A stretch of 64,000 bases of DNA from Bacteroidota bacterium (GTDB lineage Bacteria; Bacteroidota; Ignavibacteria; Ignavibacteriales; Ignavibacteriaceae): contig JAIUOE010000001.1 of assembly GCA_020161395.1 (NCBI GenBank), positions 372,001 to 436,000 of the forward strand, given 5' to 3'. The translations under genes and the position numbers were made by a program. The notes under the pieces are model-generated. The model saw only the letters and a list, made by a program, of their open reading frames with translations, did no database searches and was not told the origin of the DNA. Positions 42,486-51,753 of the stretch are shown here, piece after piece. Numbering within the stretch: the stretch's first letter is position 1; each line of letters starts with the position of its first letter.

Positions 42486-43973
42486 ATGTCGACCGATAAT
42501 GTTTCCAAATTCCTCGGCAACTACAAATTCAAGAGAGCTGGCCTCTTCCTCGGCATCATCGCTTTTTTATTGTTTGTTCTTTTTTCAGGATTGCCGCACA
42601 ACGCCAGATTCTGTGCAGGTATTGCTATTCTTATGTCGATATGGTGGGTAACAGAAGCAGTTCCTCTGGCAGTCACTTCACTCGTCCCCCTTGTACTTTT
42701 CCCTCTTTCAGGTGTAATCAGTGGAAAGGATGCGGCAGCGGCATATACCAACTCGACAATCTTCCTCTTTCTGGGTGGATTCATCATTGCCCTTGCAATG
42801 GAGAAGTGGAACCTGCACAAAAGAATTGCTCTGGGACTGGTCTCCCGTTTCGGGAAAAGCCCTTCCACAATAGTTCTCTCATTCATGATCGCAGGCGGTT
42901 TCTTATCGATGTGGATCTCGAACACCGCCACTGCTGTGATGCTCCTTCCGATCGGTATGGCAATAGTCTCCAAAATGGAGGAGGAGCATGGAATTGGTGC
43001 CACTTCCAATTTTTCCAAATCGCTGATGCTCTCCATCGCTTATGCAGCATCCATTGGGGGAATCGGGACTTACATTGGCACACCACCGAATCTTGTTTTT
43101 CAAAGAATTTATACTCAGACATTTCCCGACAATCCCACCGTGGGATTTGGACAGTGGATCCTCTGGTTCTTCCCTCTTGCGATCATTTTAACTGTTTTTG
43201 TCTGGTGGCTGCTTACAAAAGTGATGTTCAAAAGTGATGACAAGTTCGAAATCGATCGCACAGTTATGAAAAAAGAGTATGCGGACCTGGGGAAAATGAA
43301 GTATGAAGAGAAGACAATCCTTACCCTGTTCGCGTCAACAGCGCTGCTTTGGATTTTCAGGGAAGACATCAAGGCAGGATTTGTAACCGTACCGGGATGG
43401 TCGAATCTTTTCCCGTCAGCCGGTTTTATCGATGACGGCACAGTCTCAATCTTTGCCGCGCTTCTTCTTTTTATTCTGCCATCAAAAAAGGAAGCCGAAG
43501 AGAAGGGAGCAATAATAGACGCCTGGATAATTCGTGATATTCCGTGGGATGTAATCCTTCTTTTTGGTGGCGGGTTTGCTCTTGCGGAGGGTTTTGTAAA
43601 AAGCGGACTTTCAGAACAAATAGGTAAAAGTTTCGATTTTGCCTCCGGAATGCCTGTAATCGTGATAATATTTGCAATTTCTTTGATTGTAACATTCCTC
43701 ACCGAACTTACATCCAATACCGCCACAGCTCAAATTTTTCTGCCAATCCTCGCTGCCTTCGCGATAGAGTGGCATATAGATCCCCTGCTTCTTATGCTTC
43801 CGGCAACGATCTCCGCCTCCATGGCATTCATGATGCCTGTTGCCACTCCCCCAAATGCAATAGTCTTCGGCTCCCGTCGCCTCCAAATAGCCGATATGGC
43901 GAAGACCGGATTTATAATCAACATTTTCGGAGCGGTGGTGATTACGGCGTTAATCTACCTGGTAGTTGGGTAG
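42486..43973 (+). CDS. DASS/SLC13-family sodium:anion symporter
   Basis: The 495-residue protein has about 11-12 membrane helices and the two SNT motifs of the divalent anion:sodium symporters: SNTATAVMLLPIG in the first half and TSNTATAQIFLPIL in the second. Each is followed by a signature loop (GIGTYIGTPPNLVF and SMAFMMPVATPPNAIVFGS). Members import dicarboxylates such as succinate, citrate or sulfate with Na+. The substrate cannot be told here. It converges with the small DUF5989 gene, with a 12-base gap. Confidence 0.93.
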   Translation: MSTDNVSKFLGNYKFKRAGLFLGIIAFLLFVLFSGLPHNARFCAGIAILMSIWWVTEAVPLAVTSLVPLVLFPLSGVISGKDAAAAYTNSTIFLFLGGFIIALAMEKWNLHKRIALGLVSRFGKSPSTIVLSFMIAGGFLSMWISNTATAVMLLPIGMAIVSKMEEEHGIGATSNFSKSLMLSIAYAASIGGIGTYIGTPPNLVFQRIYTQTFPDNPTVGFGQWILWFFPLAIILTVFVWWLLTKVMFKSDDKFEIDRTVMKKEYADLGKMKYEEKTILTLFASTALLWIFREDIKAGFVTVPGWSNLFPSAGFIDDGTVSIFAALLLFILPSKKEAEEKGAIIDAWIIRDIPWDVILLFGGGFALAEGFVKSGLSEQIGKSFDFASGMPVIVIIFAISLIVTFLTELTSNTATAQIFLPILAAFAIEWHIDPLLLMLPATISASMAFMMPVATPPNAIVFGSRRLQIADMAKTGFIINIFGAVVITALIYLVVG

Positions 43974-43985
43974 AACCTCGGAACC

Positions 43986-44144
43986 TCAGAACAGAGTATA
44001 GATGAAAGGCGCTAGCGGGCTGCCTTTGGCGAAAACGAGGAGAAGACCGATAAATATTACAATGATGGCGATTGGCATCAGCCACCACTTTTTGTTTTCC
44101 TTCAGGAAGGAGAGGTACTGGGAAATTATTTTGATTTTGCTCAT
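43986..44144 (-). CDS. DUF5989-family small membrane protein, 52 residues
   Basis: The 52-residue frame runs from ATG 44144 to TGA 43988-43986. The protein starts MSKIKIISQYLSFLKENKKW, followed by WLMPIAIIVIFIGLLLVFAK and SPLAPFIYTLF. The FLKENKKWWL-helix-SPLAPFIYTLF layout is that of the DUF5989 proteins regularly encoded after carbamoyltransferase and SxtJ genes. It ends the operon and sits eight bases after the SxtJ-like gene. Function unknown; a single-helix subunit is likely. Confidence 0.85.
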   Translation of the reverse strand: MSKIKIISQYLSFLKENKKWWLMPIAIIVIFIGLLLVFAKGSPLAPFIYTLF

Positions 44145-44152
44145 TTAAATTC

Positions 44153-44581
44153 CTAATGCATTTTTTCGTAATCGATTGTGTGATTTTGTTTTTTGATCCA
44201 GTAGGATTCCTTCTTTTTCCTGAAATCAAGATCGAGGAATTCCTTCCCGAAAAGTTTTGCAACAACTCCCACCGGAGCAACCACAAGATAGAAAATTATT
44301 GTGAAGATTATTTTTGAAACAAACCACCCGAGGGTGAATGCGAATGTCATCCACACTTTGTAGATATCCACTGTTTTCGAAGGAGCTGTGAAAGCTACCA
44401 GTGTGAGAAATGCTCCGAAAGCAGCTACAAGGATACCCGTTGTCTGGTATGAGGTAAAAGACTGAAGCAGAACACCCGCCAGCACCAGCGTAATCCCAAG
44501 TGTGGCACTCCCCTTTCTCAGGGCACGAGGGGATAAGTCCAGTTCATTTACTTCTTTTTTTATCTCTTTAATCAAGCTCAT
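44153..44581 (-). CDS. SxtJ-like membrane protein
   Basis: The 142-residue protein has an amino-terminal amphipathic section (LIKEIKKEVNELD), a pair of helices (ITLVLAGVLLQSF and ILVAAFGAFLTLVAF), a further helical region (FTIIFYLVVAPVGVVAKL) and a Lys-rich end (KKKESYWIKK). SxtJ family proteins are found with carbamoyltransferases in saxitoxin clusters and many unrelated bacteria; their role is unknown. The start overlaps the carbamoyltransferase end by 14 bases. Confidence 0.85.
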   Translation of the reverse strand: MSLIKEIKKEVNELDLSPRALRKGSATLGITLVLAGVLLQSFTSYQTTGILVAAFGAFLTLVAFTAPSKTVDIYKVWMTFAFTLGWFVSKIIFTIIFYLVVAPVGVVAKLFGKEFLDLDFRKKKESYWIKKQNHTIDYEKMH

Positions 44582-46400
44582 ATACTTCCTGCCATTTTAT
44601 ATCATCGTGAAAAGCCGGTTGATTTTCTTTATATAGAATAAAGTTTTCGAGTACAAGTACATCTATTTCTGTACGCATAAAACATTTATATGCATCGAGT
44701 GGAGATTCGACAATCGGTTCCCCGCGCACATTGAAACTTGTGTTTACAATAACCGGACAGCCTGTTTTTCCATAAAACGAATTGATCAGGTCATAATATC
44801 TTTTGTTGTCATCGGGATGAACGGTCTGAATTCTTGCGGAATAATCCACATGAGTGACGGCAGGGATATCCGACCGTAAAATATTGAGAAGATCAATACC
44901 CCACAGTTTCGACTCTTCTTCTGTCATTTTTCTTTGCTTTTCCTTCACCACATCAGCAACCAGAAGCATGTAAGGACTTTCACAGTCGAGATCGAACCAT
45001 TCATGAACCTTGTCATACATCACTGAAGGTGCAAACGGTCGAAAACTTTCCCTGTATTTGATTTTCAGATTCATTTTTTTCTGCATCTCTGGATTTCGTG
45101 CATCTCCAATTATGGAACGGTTGCCAAGTGCACGGGGACCATATTCCATTCTTCCATGGAACCAGCCGAGAATTTTTCCGTCTTTCATTAGATCGGTTGC
45201 TTTGTCCAGCAGTTCGTCATCATTCAGTTTTGTTGCAGGAAGATTGTATTTTTTCAGGAACTCTTCGATCTGCTCGTTTTTGTAAGCAGGTCCGAGTGAA
45301 GACCCCTTCTGAAGGTCTCTCTCCCCTTTTTTAGGGGCTGCATTTCCGAAGTGGTGGTAATGGGCAATCAGTGCTGCACCGAGGGCACCACCTGCATCAC
45401 CGGCAGCGGGTTGAATCCATAGATTATCGAATATCTTTTCACTGAGAAGAATACCATTCGCCACACAGTTTAGTGCAACACCCCCCGCAAGGCAGAGATT
45501 CTTCTTCCCCGTCTCTTTTCTGATATGACGAGCCATCCTCAAAACAATCTCTTCCGTCACTTCCTGAACCGAACGGGCAAGATCCATCTCTCTTTGTGTA
45601 AGATTTGTTTCGGGCTCACGGGCTGGTCCGCCGAATAATTCAGAAAACCTGTCGTTGGTCATTTTCAGACCCGTATTGTAGTCGAAATAGTCCATGTTCA
45701 TTTTGAATGAACCGTCTTCCTTCAGGTCAATCAGGTATTTGTAGATGTTTTCGACATACTTGGGTGTGCCATAAGGAGCAAGACCCATCACCTTGTACTC
45801 ACCCGAATTCACTTTGAATCCTGTATGGTATGTGAATGCCGAATAGAGAAGTCCGAGGGAGTGGGGGAAATTGATCTCGCCAAGTATTTTAACAGAATTT
45901 CCCTTGCCAACTCCATATGAAGCAGTTGCATACTCACCCACACCGTCAATAGTAAGAAATGCTGCCTCATCAAATTTTGAAGGGAAAAATGCACTCGCTG
46001 CGTGTGATTCATGGTGCTCGGGATAGAGAATTTTGCCTGTGAATCCGGTCTCTTTTTCGATTATGTCGGGAATCCAAAGTTTTTGCTTGATCCACAAAGG
46101 AATAGCCATCATGAACGATTTCAATCCCCTCCCGGGATAGCTCAAATATGTTTCGAGCAGGCGGTTGAACTTCAAAAACGGTTTATCATAAAAGGCGATT
46201 GCATCAATCTTCGAAATATCAATCCCCGCTTCCCTCAGGCAGTATTTCACCGCATTGGAAGGGAAATTGTGATCGTGTTTCTTCCTTGTAAACCGCTCTT
46301 CCTGCGCAGCGGTTATTATCTCGCCGTCTTTGATTAAAGCAGCCGCTGAGTCATGGTAAAAAGCCGATATTCCAAGTATGTACATATTTTTTGTCTTCAT
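44568..46400 (-). CDS. Carbamoyltransferase (NodU/CmcH/SxtI family)
   Basis: The 610-residue enzyme uses carbamoyl phosphate and ATP to carbamoylate a hydroxyl. The amino-terminal domain has LGISAFYHDSAAALIKDG and AAQEERFTRKKHDHNFP, then HHESHAASAFF with metal-binding His. A Kae1-like domain holds LCLAGGVALNC and WIQPAAGDAGGALGAA, and the carboxyl domain has PRALGNRSIIGDAR and VNTSFNVRGEPIV. The target is probably an exported small molecule or glycan. It is followed by SxtJ and DUF5989 genes and sits 25 bases after the FTCD gene. The exact start (46400 or Met6 at 46385) is unclear, as neither has an RBS. Confidence 0.93.
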   Translation of the reverse strand: MKTKNMYILGISAFYHDSAAALIKDGEIITAAQEERFTRKKHDHNFPSNAVKYCLREAGIDISKIDAIAFYDKPFLKFNRLLETYLSYPGRGLKSFMMAIPLWIKQKLWIPDIIEKETGFTGKILYPEHHESHAASAFFPSKFDEAAFLTIDGVGEYATASYGVGKGNSVKILGEINFPHSLGLLYSAFTYHTGFKVNSGEYKVMGLAPYGTPKYVENIYKYLIDLKEDGSFKMNMDYFDYNTGLKMTNDRFSELFGGPAREPETNLTQREMDLARSVQEVTEEIVLRMARHIRKETGKKNLCLAGGVALNCVANGILLSEKIFDNLWIQPAAGDAGGALGAALIAHYHHFGNAAPKKGERDLQKGSSLGPAYKNEQIEEFLKKYNLPATKLNDDELLDKATDLMKDGKILGWFHGRMEYGPRALGNRSIIGDARNPEMQKKMNLKIKYRESFRPFAPSVMYDKVHEWFDLDCESPYMLLVADVVKEKQRKMTEEESKLWGIDLLNILRSDIPAVTHVDYSARIQTVHPDDNKRYYDLINSFYGKTGCPVIVNTSFNVRGEPIVESPLDAYKCFMRTEIDVLVLENFILYKENQPAFHDDIKWQEVYELD

Positions 46401-46425
46401 AAAAGTTCATGGTTACACGGATTGC

Positions 46426-48258
46426 TCATGACAACCGGTCAATCACATCGCTCAATATTTTGTCTGCTAATGAGGTTGCATCCGATGTGAGGGCTTTACA
46501 TTCGGTTTTCATGGCTGTTATATAATCCTGGTCTTTGATATCTTTGAGGTTAATCAGGACATTCAAGACTCCGCCCTGAACGCCGGTCAGTGCCATGCGT
46601 GCACCGACGGTGACATCGGTGATTGAGTTGGGATTTCCATGCTGTTTCACTACTTCGCAGATTTTTATCGCTTCATAGCTCAGTTTTGCAGTAGTCAAAG
46701 GAACCTGAACTGCTTTTTTCAATCCAGCTTGCATTGCAGCAAAGCGGGTATTTTTCTCTTCAGGAGTGTTTTGAGGAAGCCTCATTGCTTCCATATATTC
46801 ATTGAATGCATTAGAGTCGTCATCTATGTTTTTTATCAGTTTGTCTTTGATTTCAATTGCCTTGACAGAAAGTTCATTCAGCATAATATCGATATCTCCT
46901 GCCCCTTTTTTGTAAGCAGTAAGGTTTACCACCATTGAAGCAAGGGAGGCGCCGATTGCTCCTGCCATTGCGGCAACCGAACCTCCACCGGGTGCGGGAG
47001 ATTCTCTCGAAACTTCATCTGCAAATCCGGCTACAGTGAGAGAGGAGAGTGCTTTTTCATCAATTTTTGGGAGACCAAGTACCCGCTCTTCAATTTTGAA
47101 CGGTGACACATCATTCAGTCCAAGAGATTGTGCTGCAGTTTTGAGGACATCCATCACCGGAATACCAGTTGGTCTCTCCTGTCTCCTGAGGTAGAAAATC
47201 CCGCTTTCATAAAGCGCCCTAAACGGAACCATCCCGACAATTTCACTACCTGTAACAGTTATACCGCGGGCTTCTGCGAGTTTCTTTGCCTCTTCATAAA
47301 CGAGATGCATCGGTGTGGTTTTGTAGTCCGTCAGGTTGATTGAAATCTGTGCTCTGTCATACTCGGGTACCATCCAGCCGATTGCTTTGCAATTTTTGAA
47401 TTTACCGGGAATCTTGACCGATTCCCCTTCCGGTTTTTGTGTATTAACTCCATTCAGTTCGAGCAGTTCAAAAAGGTCAAAACCATATTTTTCATTGCAA
47501 TATGCGGCTGTTTCTTCAATGGTTTTGCCGGTGAAGTCATCCAGTCCCGAAGGATAGCTCCCCTCGCGATACTTCAAAATAGTCGGTCGTTTATAATAAA
47601 AAACTCCGCTTCCACCTGTTCTTGCAGATCTTCCCTTCTCTCTCAGTTCGAATGCGATATCAGTAGCCGCTTTTACTTCCCGGGTGTTCAGGTTGATGTT
47701 GTAAGCGATCAGAAACTCCCTTACACCCATCACGGTCGCACCTGCTTTGGCATTAAATTCAACAGGTCCATGGTCGGGCTTCCATTCCGGTTTTTTCATT
47801 TTTTCTTCGAGGGCTTCGTATTCACCCTGACGGATAATTGCAAGGTTTTTCCTTTTAGGATCGTTCTGTGAAAGTTCGTACATGTAGACAGGGATTCCGA
47901 GTTCTTTCCCGACCCGCTCAGCTACCCGGTGAGAAAGTTCGATTGCTTCCTCTGTAGTGATACCGCTGACAGGAATGAAAGGGCATACATCGGTGGCACC
48001 CATTCTTGGATGAGAACCTTTGTGTTTCGACATGTCTATCAGCTCGGACGCCTTTTTAATCGACCGAAATGCTGCTTCGGCAACAGCTTCGGGGTTCCCG
48101 ATAAAAGTAACCACAGTTCTGTTCATCTCAAAACCGGGATCGACATTCAAAAGTTTTACACCTTCCACTGCCTCTATGACACCGGTGATTTGTTTTATAG
48201 TTTCAGGATTTTGTCCTTCAGAAAAGTTTGGTACGCATTCGATTATTCTGTCTTCCAT
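46426..48258 (-). CDS. ftcD: Fused glutamate formiminotransferase / formimidoyltetrahydrofolate cyclodeaminase
   Basis: I start at ATG 48258 (GAGGA upstream) rather than the in-frame start at 48288, giving 610 residues. The amino half is the formiminotransferase (CVPNFSEG, KHKGSHPRMGATDV, IAFELREKGRSAR), which moves the formimino group of formiminoglutamate to tetrahydrofolate. The carboxyl half (about 405-605) is the cyclodeaminase (SPAPGGGSVAAMAGAIGASL), which releases ammonia to give methenyl-THF. An insert of roughly 50 residues lies between REKGR and KNCKAIGWM. This is histidine catabolism. No other hut gene is in the window. Confidence 0.93.
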   Translation of the reverse strand: MEDRIIECVPNFSEGQNPETIKQITGVIEAVEGVKLLNVDPGFEMNRTVVTFIGNPEAVAEAAFRSIKKASELIDMSKHKGSHPRMGATDVCPFIPVSGITTEEAIELSHRVAERVGKELGIPVYMYELSQNDPKRKNLAIIRQGEYEALEEKMKKPEWKPDHGPVEFNAKAGATVMGVREFLIAYNINLNTREVKAATDIAFELREKGRSARTGGSGVFYYKRPTILKYREGSYPSGLDDFTGKTIEETAAYCNEKYGFDLFELLELNGVNTQKPEGESVKIPGKFKNCKAIGWMVPEYDRAQISINLTDYKTTPMHLVYEEAKKLAEARGITVTGSEIVGMVPFRALYESGIFYLRRQERPTGIPVMDVLKTAAQSLGLNDVSPFKIEERVLGLPKIDEKALSSLTVAGFADEVSRESPAPGGGSVAAMAGAIGASLASMVVNLTAYKKGAGDIDIMLNELSVKAIEIKDKLIKNIDDDSNAFNEYMEAMRLPQNTPEEKNTRFAAMQAGLKKAVQVPLTTAKLSYEAIKICEVVKQHGNPNSITDVTVGARMALTGVQGGVLNVLINLKDIKDQDYITAMKTECKALTSDATSLADKILSDVIDRLS

Positions 48259-48458
48259 GTAAGTATCCTCAAATTCAAAAAAAAGCAATTTTTAAATTTA
48301 ACGAATTGCAGGGTATCTTGAGTCAGGAACGGTTTCCTTTAAGGAATCTCTTGAAATCTGTCCTTCATTTGTGAGATTTGATAATTAATTTACGATGCGG
48401 TTTTTCCCGAAGTGATTAGATTCAGGTTTGATTTTCCAAAAATTCCGACGAGAAAAAA

Positions 48459-49934
48459 ATGACTGACAGAAGAAACTTCATCAAAAATTCACTCGGGATA
48501 TCTGCCCTCTTTGTGGCAGAATCCGTCGCATCCCCGCTTCAAAACTTCATAGATCCTCCTAAAACTCAAGAAAAGGGTCTTCGAAAAATTTCCGGGAGGG
48601 TTACATCGGGCACCAAGCCATTAAAAGGAGTTGCTGTTTCCGATGGAGTTTCGGTTGTTACCACCTCGACAGATGGATATTTCGAACTGTCTGCCGGAAA
48701 AGATGAAAAATTCCTCTTTATCTCGAATCCCGCGGGTTACGCTGTAAACACAAATCCAACGGGTACGGCAAGGTTTTACGAAAAAATCACAGATAAAGCC
48801 GAGCAGGAGATAAATTTTGATCTGAAAACCACCGGGAACGACACCAGACATTCATTTTTCCTTCTCGCGGATCCCCAGCCGTTGGACATGGAGGATATCG
48901 GGCTCTTCAACGCCGAGACAATTCCTGATTTAATCGAAATGGCAAAAGGGAGAACCAGCCTTTTCGGTGTCGCATGCGGCGATATCGTCTTCAACGACCT
49001 GAAACTCTTCCCCGAGTACGAAAAGGCGATCAAAAAAACCGGGATTCCTTTTTTTCAGGTACTCGGAAACCACGATACCGATCATGGTGCCGGAACGGAC
49101 GAACTTTCGGTTGCCACTTTCAACGAGTTTTTTGGACCCAGGTACTATTCCTTCAACAAAGGTGAAATTCACTATATAGTGCTTGATGACATCTTCTGGT
49201 TCGGAGATTACATCGGTTATCTCGACCAAAAGCAGCTCGACTGGATGGAGCAGGATCTTGCTCTTGTTCCAAAAGGAAGAACGGTTGTAGTCTTCTGTCA
49301 CATCCCTCCATATAACACGGAACATATAAGATACAAATACGCAAAACCGAATAACAGTGTGGTAATAACCAACAGAAAAATGCTTTACAACCTCTTGAAA
49401 CCTTATAAATCATTCGTACTTACGGGACACATGCATGAAAGCGAGTATATCGAAGAGGAAGGAATAGAGATTCATGTTTGTGGTGCTGTTTGTGGTGCCT
49501 GGTGGACTGCTCCCACATGTTTTGACGGTACTCCCAAGGGATATGGCATTTATGAAGTTGATGGAACTGAGATCAGATGGAAGTATAAATCGACAGGGAA
49601 GCCAATCGGTCACCAGATATCTCTCCACAAAATCACCGGGAAAGACGGGAAACCTCTTGAGGTCATGGCTAATGTCTGGTCATGGGACAAATATTGCAGG
49701 GTCAACTGGTATCAGGACGGAACCACCATGGGTGAAATGGAGAAAAGACGCGGCTCCGATCCCGAAACGGTACTTCTTTTCGAAGGTGACAAAAAACCAA
49801 AGAAACACACTTGGGTGGAGCCCGCAACCACTGATCATCTCTTTTATGCCAAGCCATCACCGGATGCAAAGGTTGTTGAAGTGGAGTATGTAAACAGATG
49901 GGGAGAAAAATTCAGAGATAAGATTACCCTGTAA
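48459..49934 (+). CDS. Exported calcineurin-like metallophosphoesterase (Tat substrate)
   Basis: The 491-residue protein has a Tat signal (DRRNFIKNSLGISALFVA), a MetallophosN-like beta domain (about 40-130, ISGRVTSGTKPLKGVAVSDG), the catalytic calcineurin fold and a MetallophosC-like end. Metal ligands appear as ADPQ, ACGDIVFNDL, LGNHDTDHG, FCHIPPYN and GHMHESEY, which is the full set of the family. The enzyme is probably a secreted phosphatase. It is transcribed alone and faces the divergent FTCD gene. Confidence 0.9.
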   Translation: MTDRRNFIKNSLGISALFVAESVASPLQNFIDPPKTQEKGLRKISGRVTSGTKPLKGVAVSDGVSVVTTSTDGYFELSAGKDEKFLFISNPAGYAVNTNPTGTARFYEKITDKAEQEINFDLKTTGNDTRHSFFLLADPQPLDMEDIGLFNAETIPDLIEMAKGRTSLFGVACGDIVFNDLKLFPEYEKAIKKTGIPFFQVLGNHDTDHGAGTDELSVATFNEFFGPRYYSFNKGEIHYIVLDDIFWFGDYIGYLDQKQLDWMEQDLALVPKGRTVVVFCHIPPYNTEHIRYKYAKPNNSVVITNRKMLYNLLKPYKSFVLTGHMHESEYIEEEGIEIHVCGAVCGAWWTAPTCFDGTPKGYGIYEVDGTEIRWKYKSTGKPIGHQISLHKITGKDGKPLEVMANVWSWDKYCRVNWYQDGTTMGEMEKRRGSDPETVLLFEGDKKPKKHTWVEPATTDHLFYAKPSPDAKVVEVEYVNRWGEKFRDKITL

Positions 49935-49953
49935 GGATCATAAGGCGCAGAAA

Positions 49954-50007
49954 TAAAAAAAGGCAGGACCCGTCTAAATGTTTCGAGGAGAAACTTTGGA
50001 TCCTGCC
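49954..50007 (-). terminator. Intrinsic terminator of glutamine synthetase
   Basis: GGCAGGACCC (49962-49971) pairs with GGATCCTGCC (49998-50007) at 9 of 10 positions, with a 26-base loop. On the minus strand it is followed by seven T's and ATTTC. It may also stop the plus-strand phosphoesterase gene. Confidence 0.75.
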
Positions 50008-50046
50008 TCTATTGATCTCCGCGGATATACCGGCGGATGGTAAAGG

Positions 50047-51429
50047 CTACAGGTTGAAATACATTTTGAATTCAAACGGATGAGGCATAGTGCCTATTGC
50101 AGATATCTCCTCGTGTTTGATTTTCATCCATTGTGCAATCAACTGATCAGTGAAAACACCACCTCTTTTGAGGAATTCGTTGTCCACCTCGAGAGCATCG
50201 AGTGCCTCATCAAGGTTTCTGGGGAGGAAGTGGAGCCTGTCCTTGCTTCTGTCGCTGAAATCAAGCTTTTCAGAAGGACCAAATCCTTCGGCTTCAGGAT
50301 CGATTTTGTTGACCACTCCATCAATTCCTGCAAGAATGATTGCGCTTAAACAGAGGTATGGATTTGCAGTCGCATCAGGCGGACGGTATTCGAAACGGGT
50401 TTCATCGGGATTGTTAATATATTTTGGAATTCTGATGGCAGACGCCCTGTTTCCCTGACCATAAGTGAGCACCACGGGAGCTTCAAACCCGGGTACGAGT
50501 CTTTTATATGAGTTGGTCGAAGGATTTGTGAAAGCAGAAAGAGCCGGTCCGTGTTTCAGGATTCCGCCCATGAAATATCTTCCAAGATCGTTGATATTAC
50601 CATATCTCCCCTTTTCATAAAAAGCGTTTTTACCGTTTTTCGTGAGATAAAGATGGAGGTGCATACCGTTACCCGCCTGCTGGTACATCGGTTTTGGCAT
50701 GAAGGTAATGAACAGATTCTGCTGTCTTGCAAAATTCAAAAGAACATATTTTGAAGTGACGATATTGTCAGCGGTTGCAAGCAGATCGCTGAAATAAGTT
50801 TCGATTTCCTGCTGTCCTCTTTCACCAACTTCATGGTGGTGGTATTTTACATCAACACCCACCTGTTTGAGAAGGCTGCATGCCTTGTCCCTGAAATCAT
50901 CATACACATCAAACGGATTTGCTGCGTGATATGCATTGCGATGAAATTCCTCTTCATGTTCAATTTCATAGTATGATGAGGCAGTTCTTGTATCGTATTT
51001 CACTTTTGAGAAGATGTAGAATTCGAATTCAGGTCCCCACATCGACTTGTCGGCTCCTGTATACTCCTTCAGTAGGGCTTCCACTCGCTTTGCCATGTGT
51101 CTTCCGTCCTGTGGGAACGGAGTTCTGTTTTCATCAGTGAGGTGAACAGTTGAATAGAAACTGAGAGTTGGGGCATCCCTGAACAGATCGACAACGGCAG
51201 TGGACAGATCCGGGATCTGAACCATGTCGCTGTTTTCCACTTTTGAAAACCCGTAACTCGATGCATCAAACCCGACACCCTCGGCGAGCAGTTTTTCGAG
51301 TATTCCACTTCTTACAGGGAGAGAGATATGGTGAAGTCTTCCGGTAAGATCTATGCTTTTAAGGTCTATCACTTCAATGGCATTCTCTTCAATGAGACGA
51401 TTGCAGTGGTTTAATAAATTATTAATCAT
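50047..51429 (-). CDS. glnA: Glutamine synthetase type I, without adenylylation site
   Basis: The start is ATG 51429 rather than the upstream TTG at 51462, because the TAATTTTG promoter element at 51467-51460 covers the latter. The protein has 460 residues. GS motifs are present: GPEFEFYIF, EVGERGQQEIE, GNGMHLHLYL (metal and glutamate sites), NPSTNSYKRLVPGFEAPV and EYRPPDATANPYL. At the usual adenylylation loop NLYDLPPEE the sequence is RLHFLPRNL: Tyr is His. Control would therefore be of the GSI-alpha (feedback) kind. It makes glutamine from glutamate and ammonia. Confidence 0.93.
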   Translation of the reverse strand: MINNLLNHCNRLIEENAIEVIDLKSIDLTGRLHHISLPVRSGILEKLLAEGVGFDASSYGFSKVENSDMVQIPDLSTAVVDLFRDAPTLSFYSTVHLTDENRTPFPQDGRHMAKRVEALLKEYTGADKSMWGPEFEFYIFSKVKYDTRTASSYYEIEHEEEFHRNAYHAANPFDVYDDFRDKACSLLKQVGVDVKYHHHEVGERGQQEIETYFSDLLATADNIVTSKYVLLNFARQQNLFITFMPKPMYQQAGNGMHLHLYLTKNGKNAFYEKGRYGNINDLGRYFMGGILKHGPALSAFTNPSTNSYKRLVPGFEAPVVLTYGQGNRASAIRIPKYINNPDETRFEYRPPDATANPYLCLSAIILAGIDGVVNKIDPEAEGFGPSEKLDFSDRSKDRLHFLPRNLDEALDALEVDNEFLKRGGVFTDQLIAQWMKIKHEEISAIGTMPHPFEFKMYFNL

Positions 51430-51459
51430 TTTTTGCTCTAATTTGTATGATCCGGTATG

Positions 51460-51467
51460 CAAAATTA
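51460..51467 (-). promoter_or_regulatory. Candidate -7 promoter element (TAATTTTG) for glnA
   Basis: Minus-strand exact match to TAnnTTTG, 30 bases before ATG 51429. This supports the shorter start of glnA. Confidence 0.5.
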
Positions 51468-51684
51468 TAACATTTTTTATTCAGATAAAAACCGGTTCAG
51501 CCTTATTTATTAAGGTTTGTTACCGAATAACACTATTTCTCATCTCTTCCTGCCTAAATTTATAAAATATATAAGCATGTTCGCCTTATAATCTTAAATT
51601 ATTAAGGTTTTGGAATAATTTTTTCAGGGCAGCTTTTTTTAGCTGTTATTGTCGTATTGAATTGTTAAATTGAACCGAATTAAT

Positions 51685-51700
51685 TCAGTAATTTTACTGA
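51685..51700. repeat. Perfect seven-base inverted repeat upstream of msrB
   Basis: TCAGTAA and TTACTGA are separated by two T's and lie 54 bases upstream of the msrB ATG. A dimeric regulator could bind here. No factor is suggested by position alone. Confidence 0.45.
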
Positions 51701-51753
51701 TTAATTTAAATTTTTGAACGCCGTGATATCTTCCTTTGTTAATTGAGGCATGA

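Larger units (their letters stand above)
51430..51753. other. 324-base intergenic region between glnA and msrB
   Basis: AT-rich divergent region. It holds the TAATTTTG element (51467-51460) for glnA and a perfect seven-base inverted repeat TCAGTAA-TT-TTACTGA at 51685-51700. No ORF is visible, and no TAnnTTTG is seen near msrB. The inverted repeat lies 54 bases before the msrB ATG. Confidence 0.55.

Noticed and set aside
43115-43726. 203-codon minus-strand ORF inside the DASS transporter
   Set aside because: Low-complexity composition mirrored from a membrane protein; the plus-strand transporter motifs are clear.
51430-51462. TTG 51462 as the glnA start
   Set aside because: It would place a TAATTTTG promoter element inside the coding region, adds residues not matching GS, and ATG 51429 begins at a natural position.
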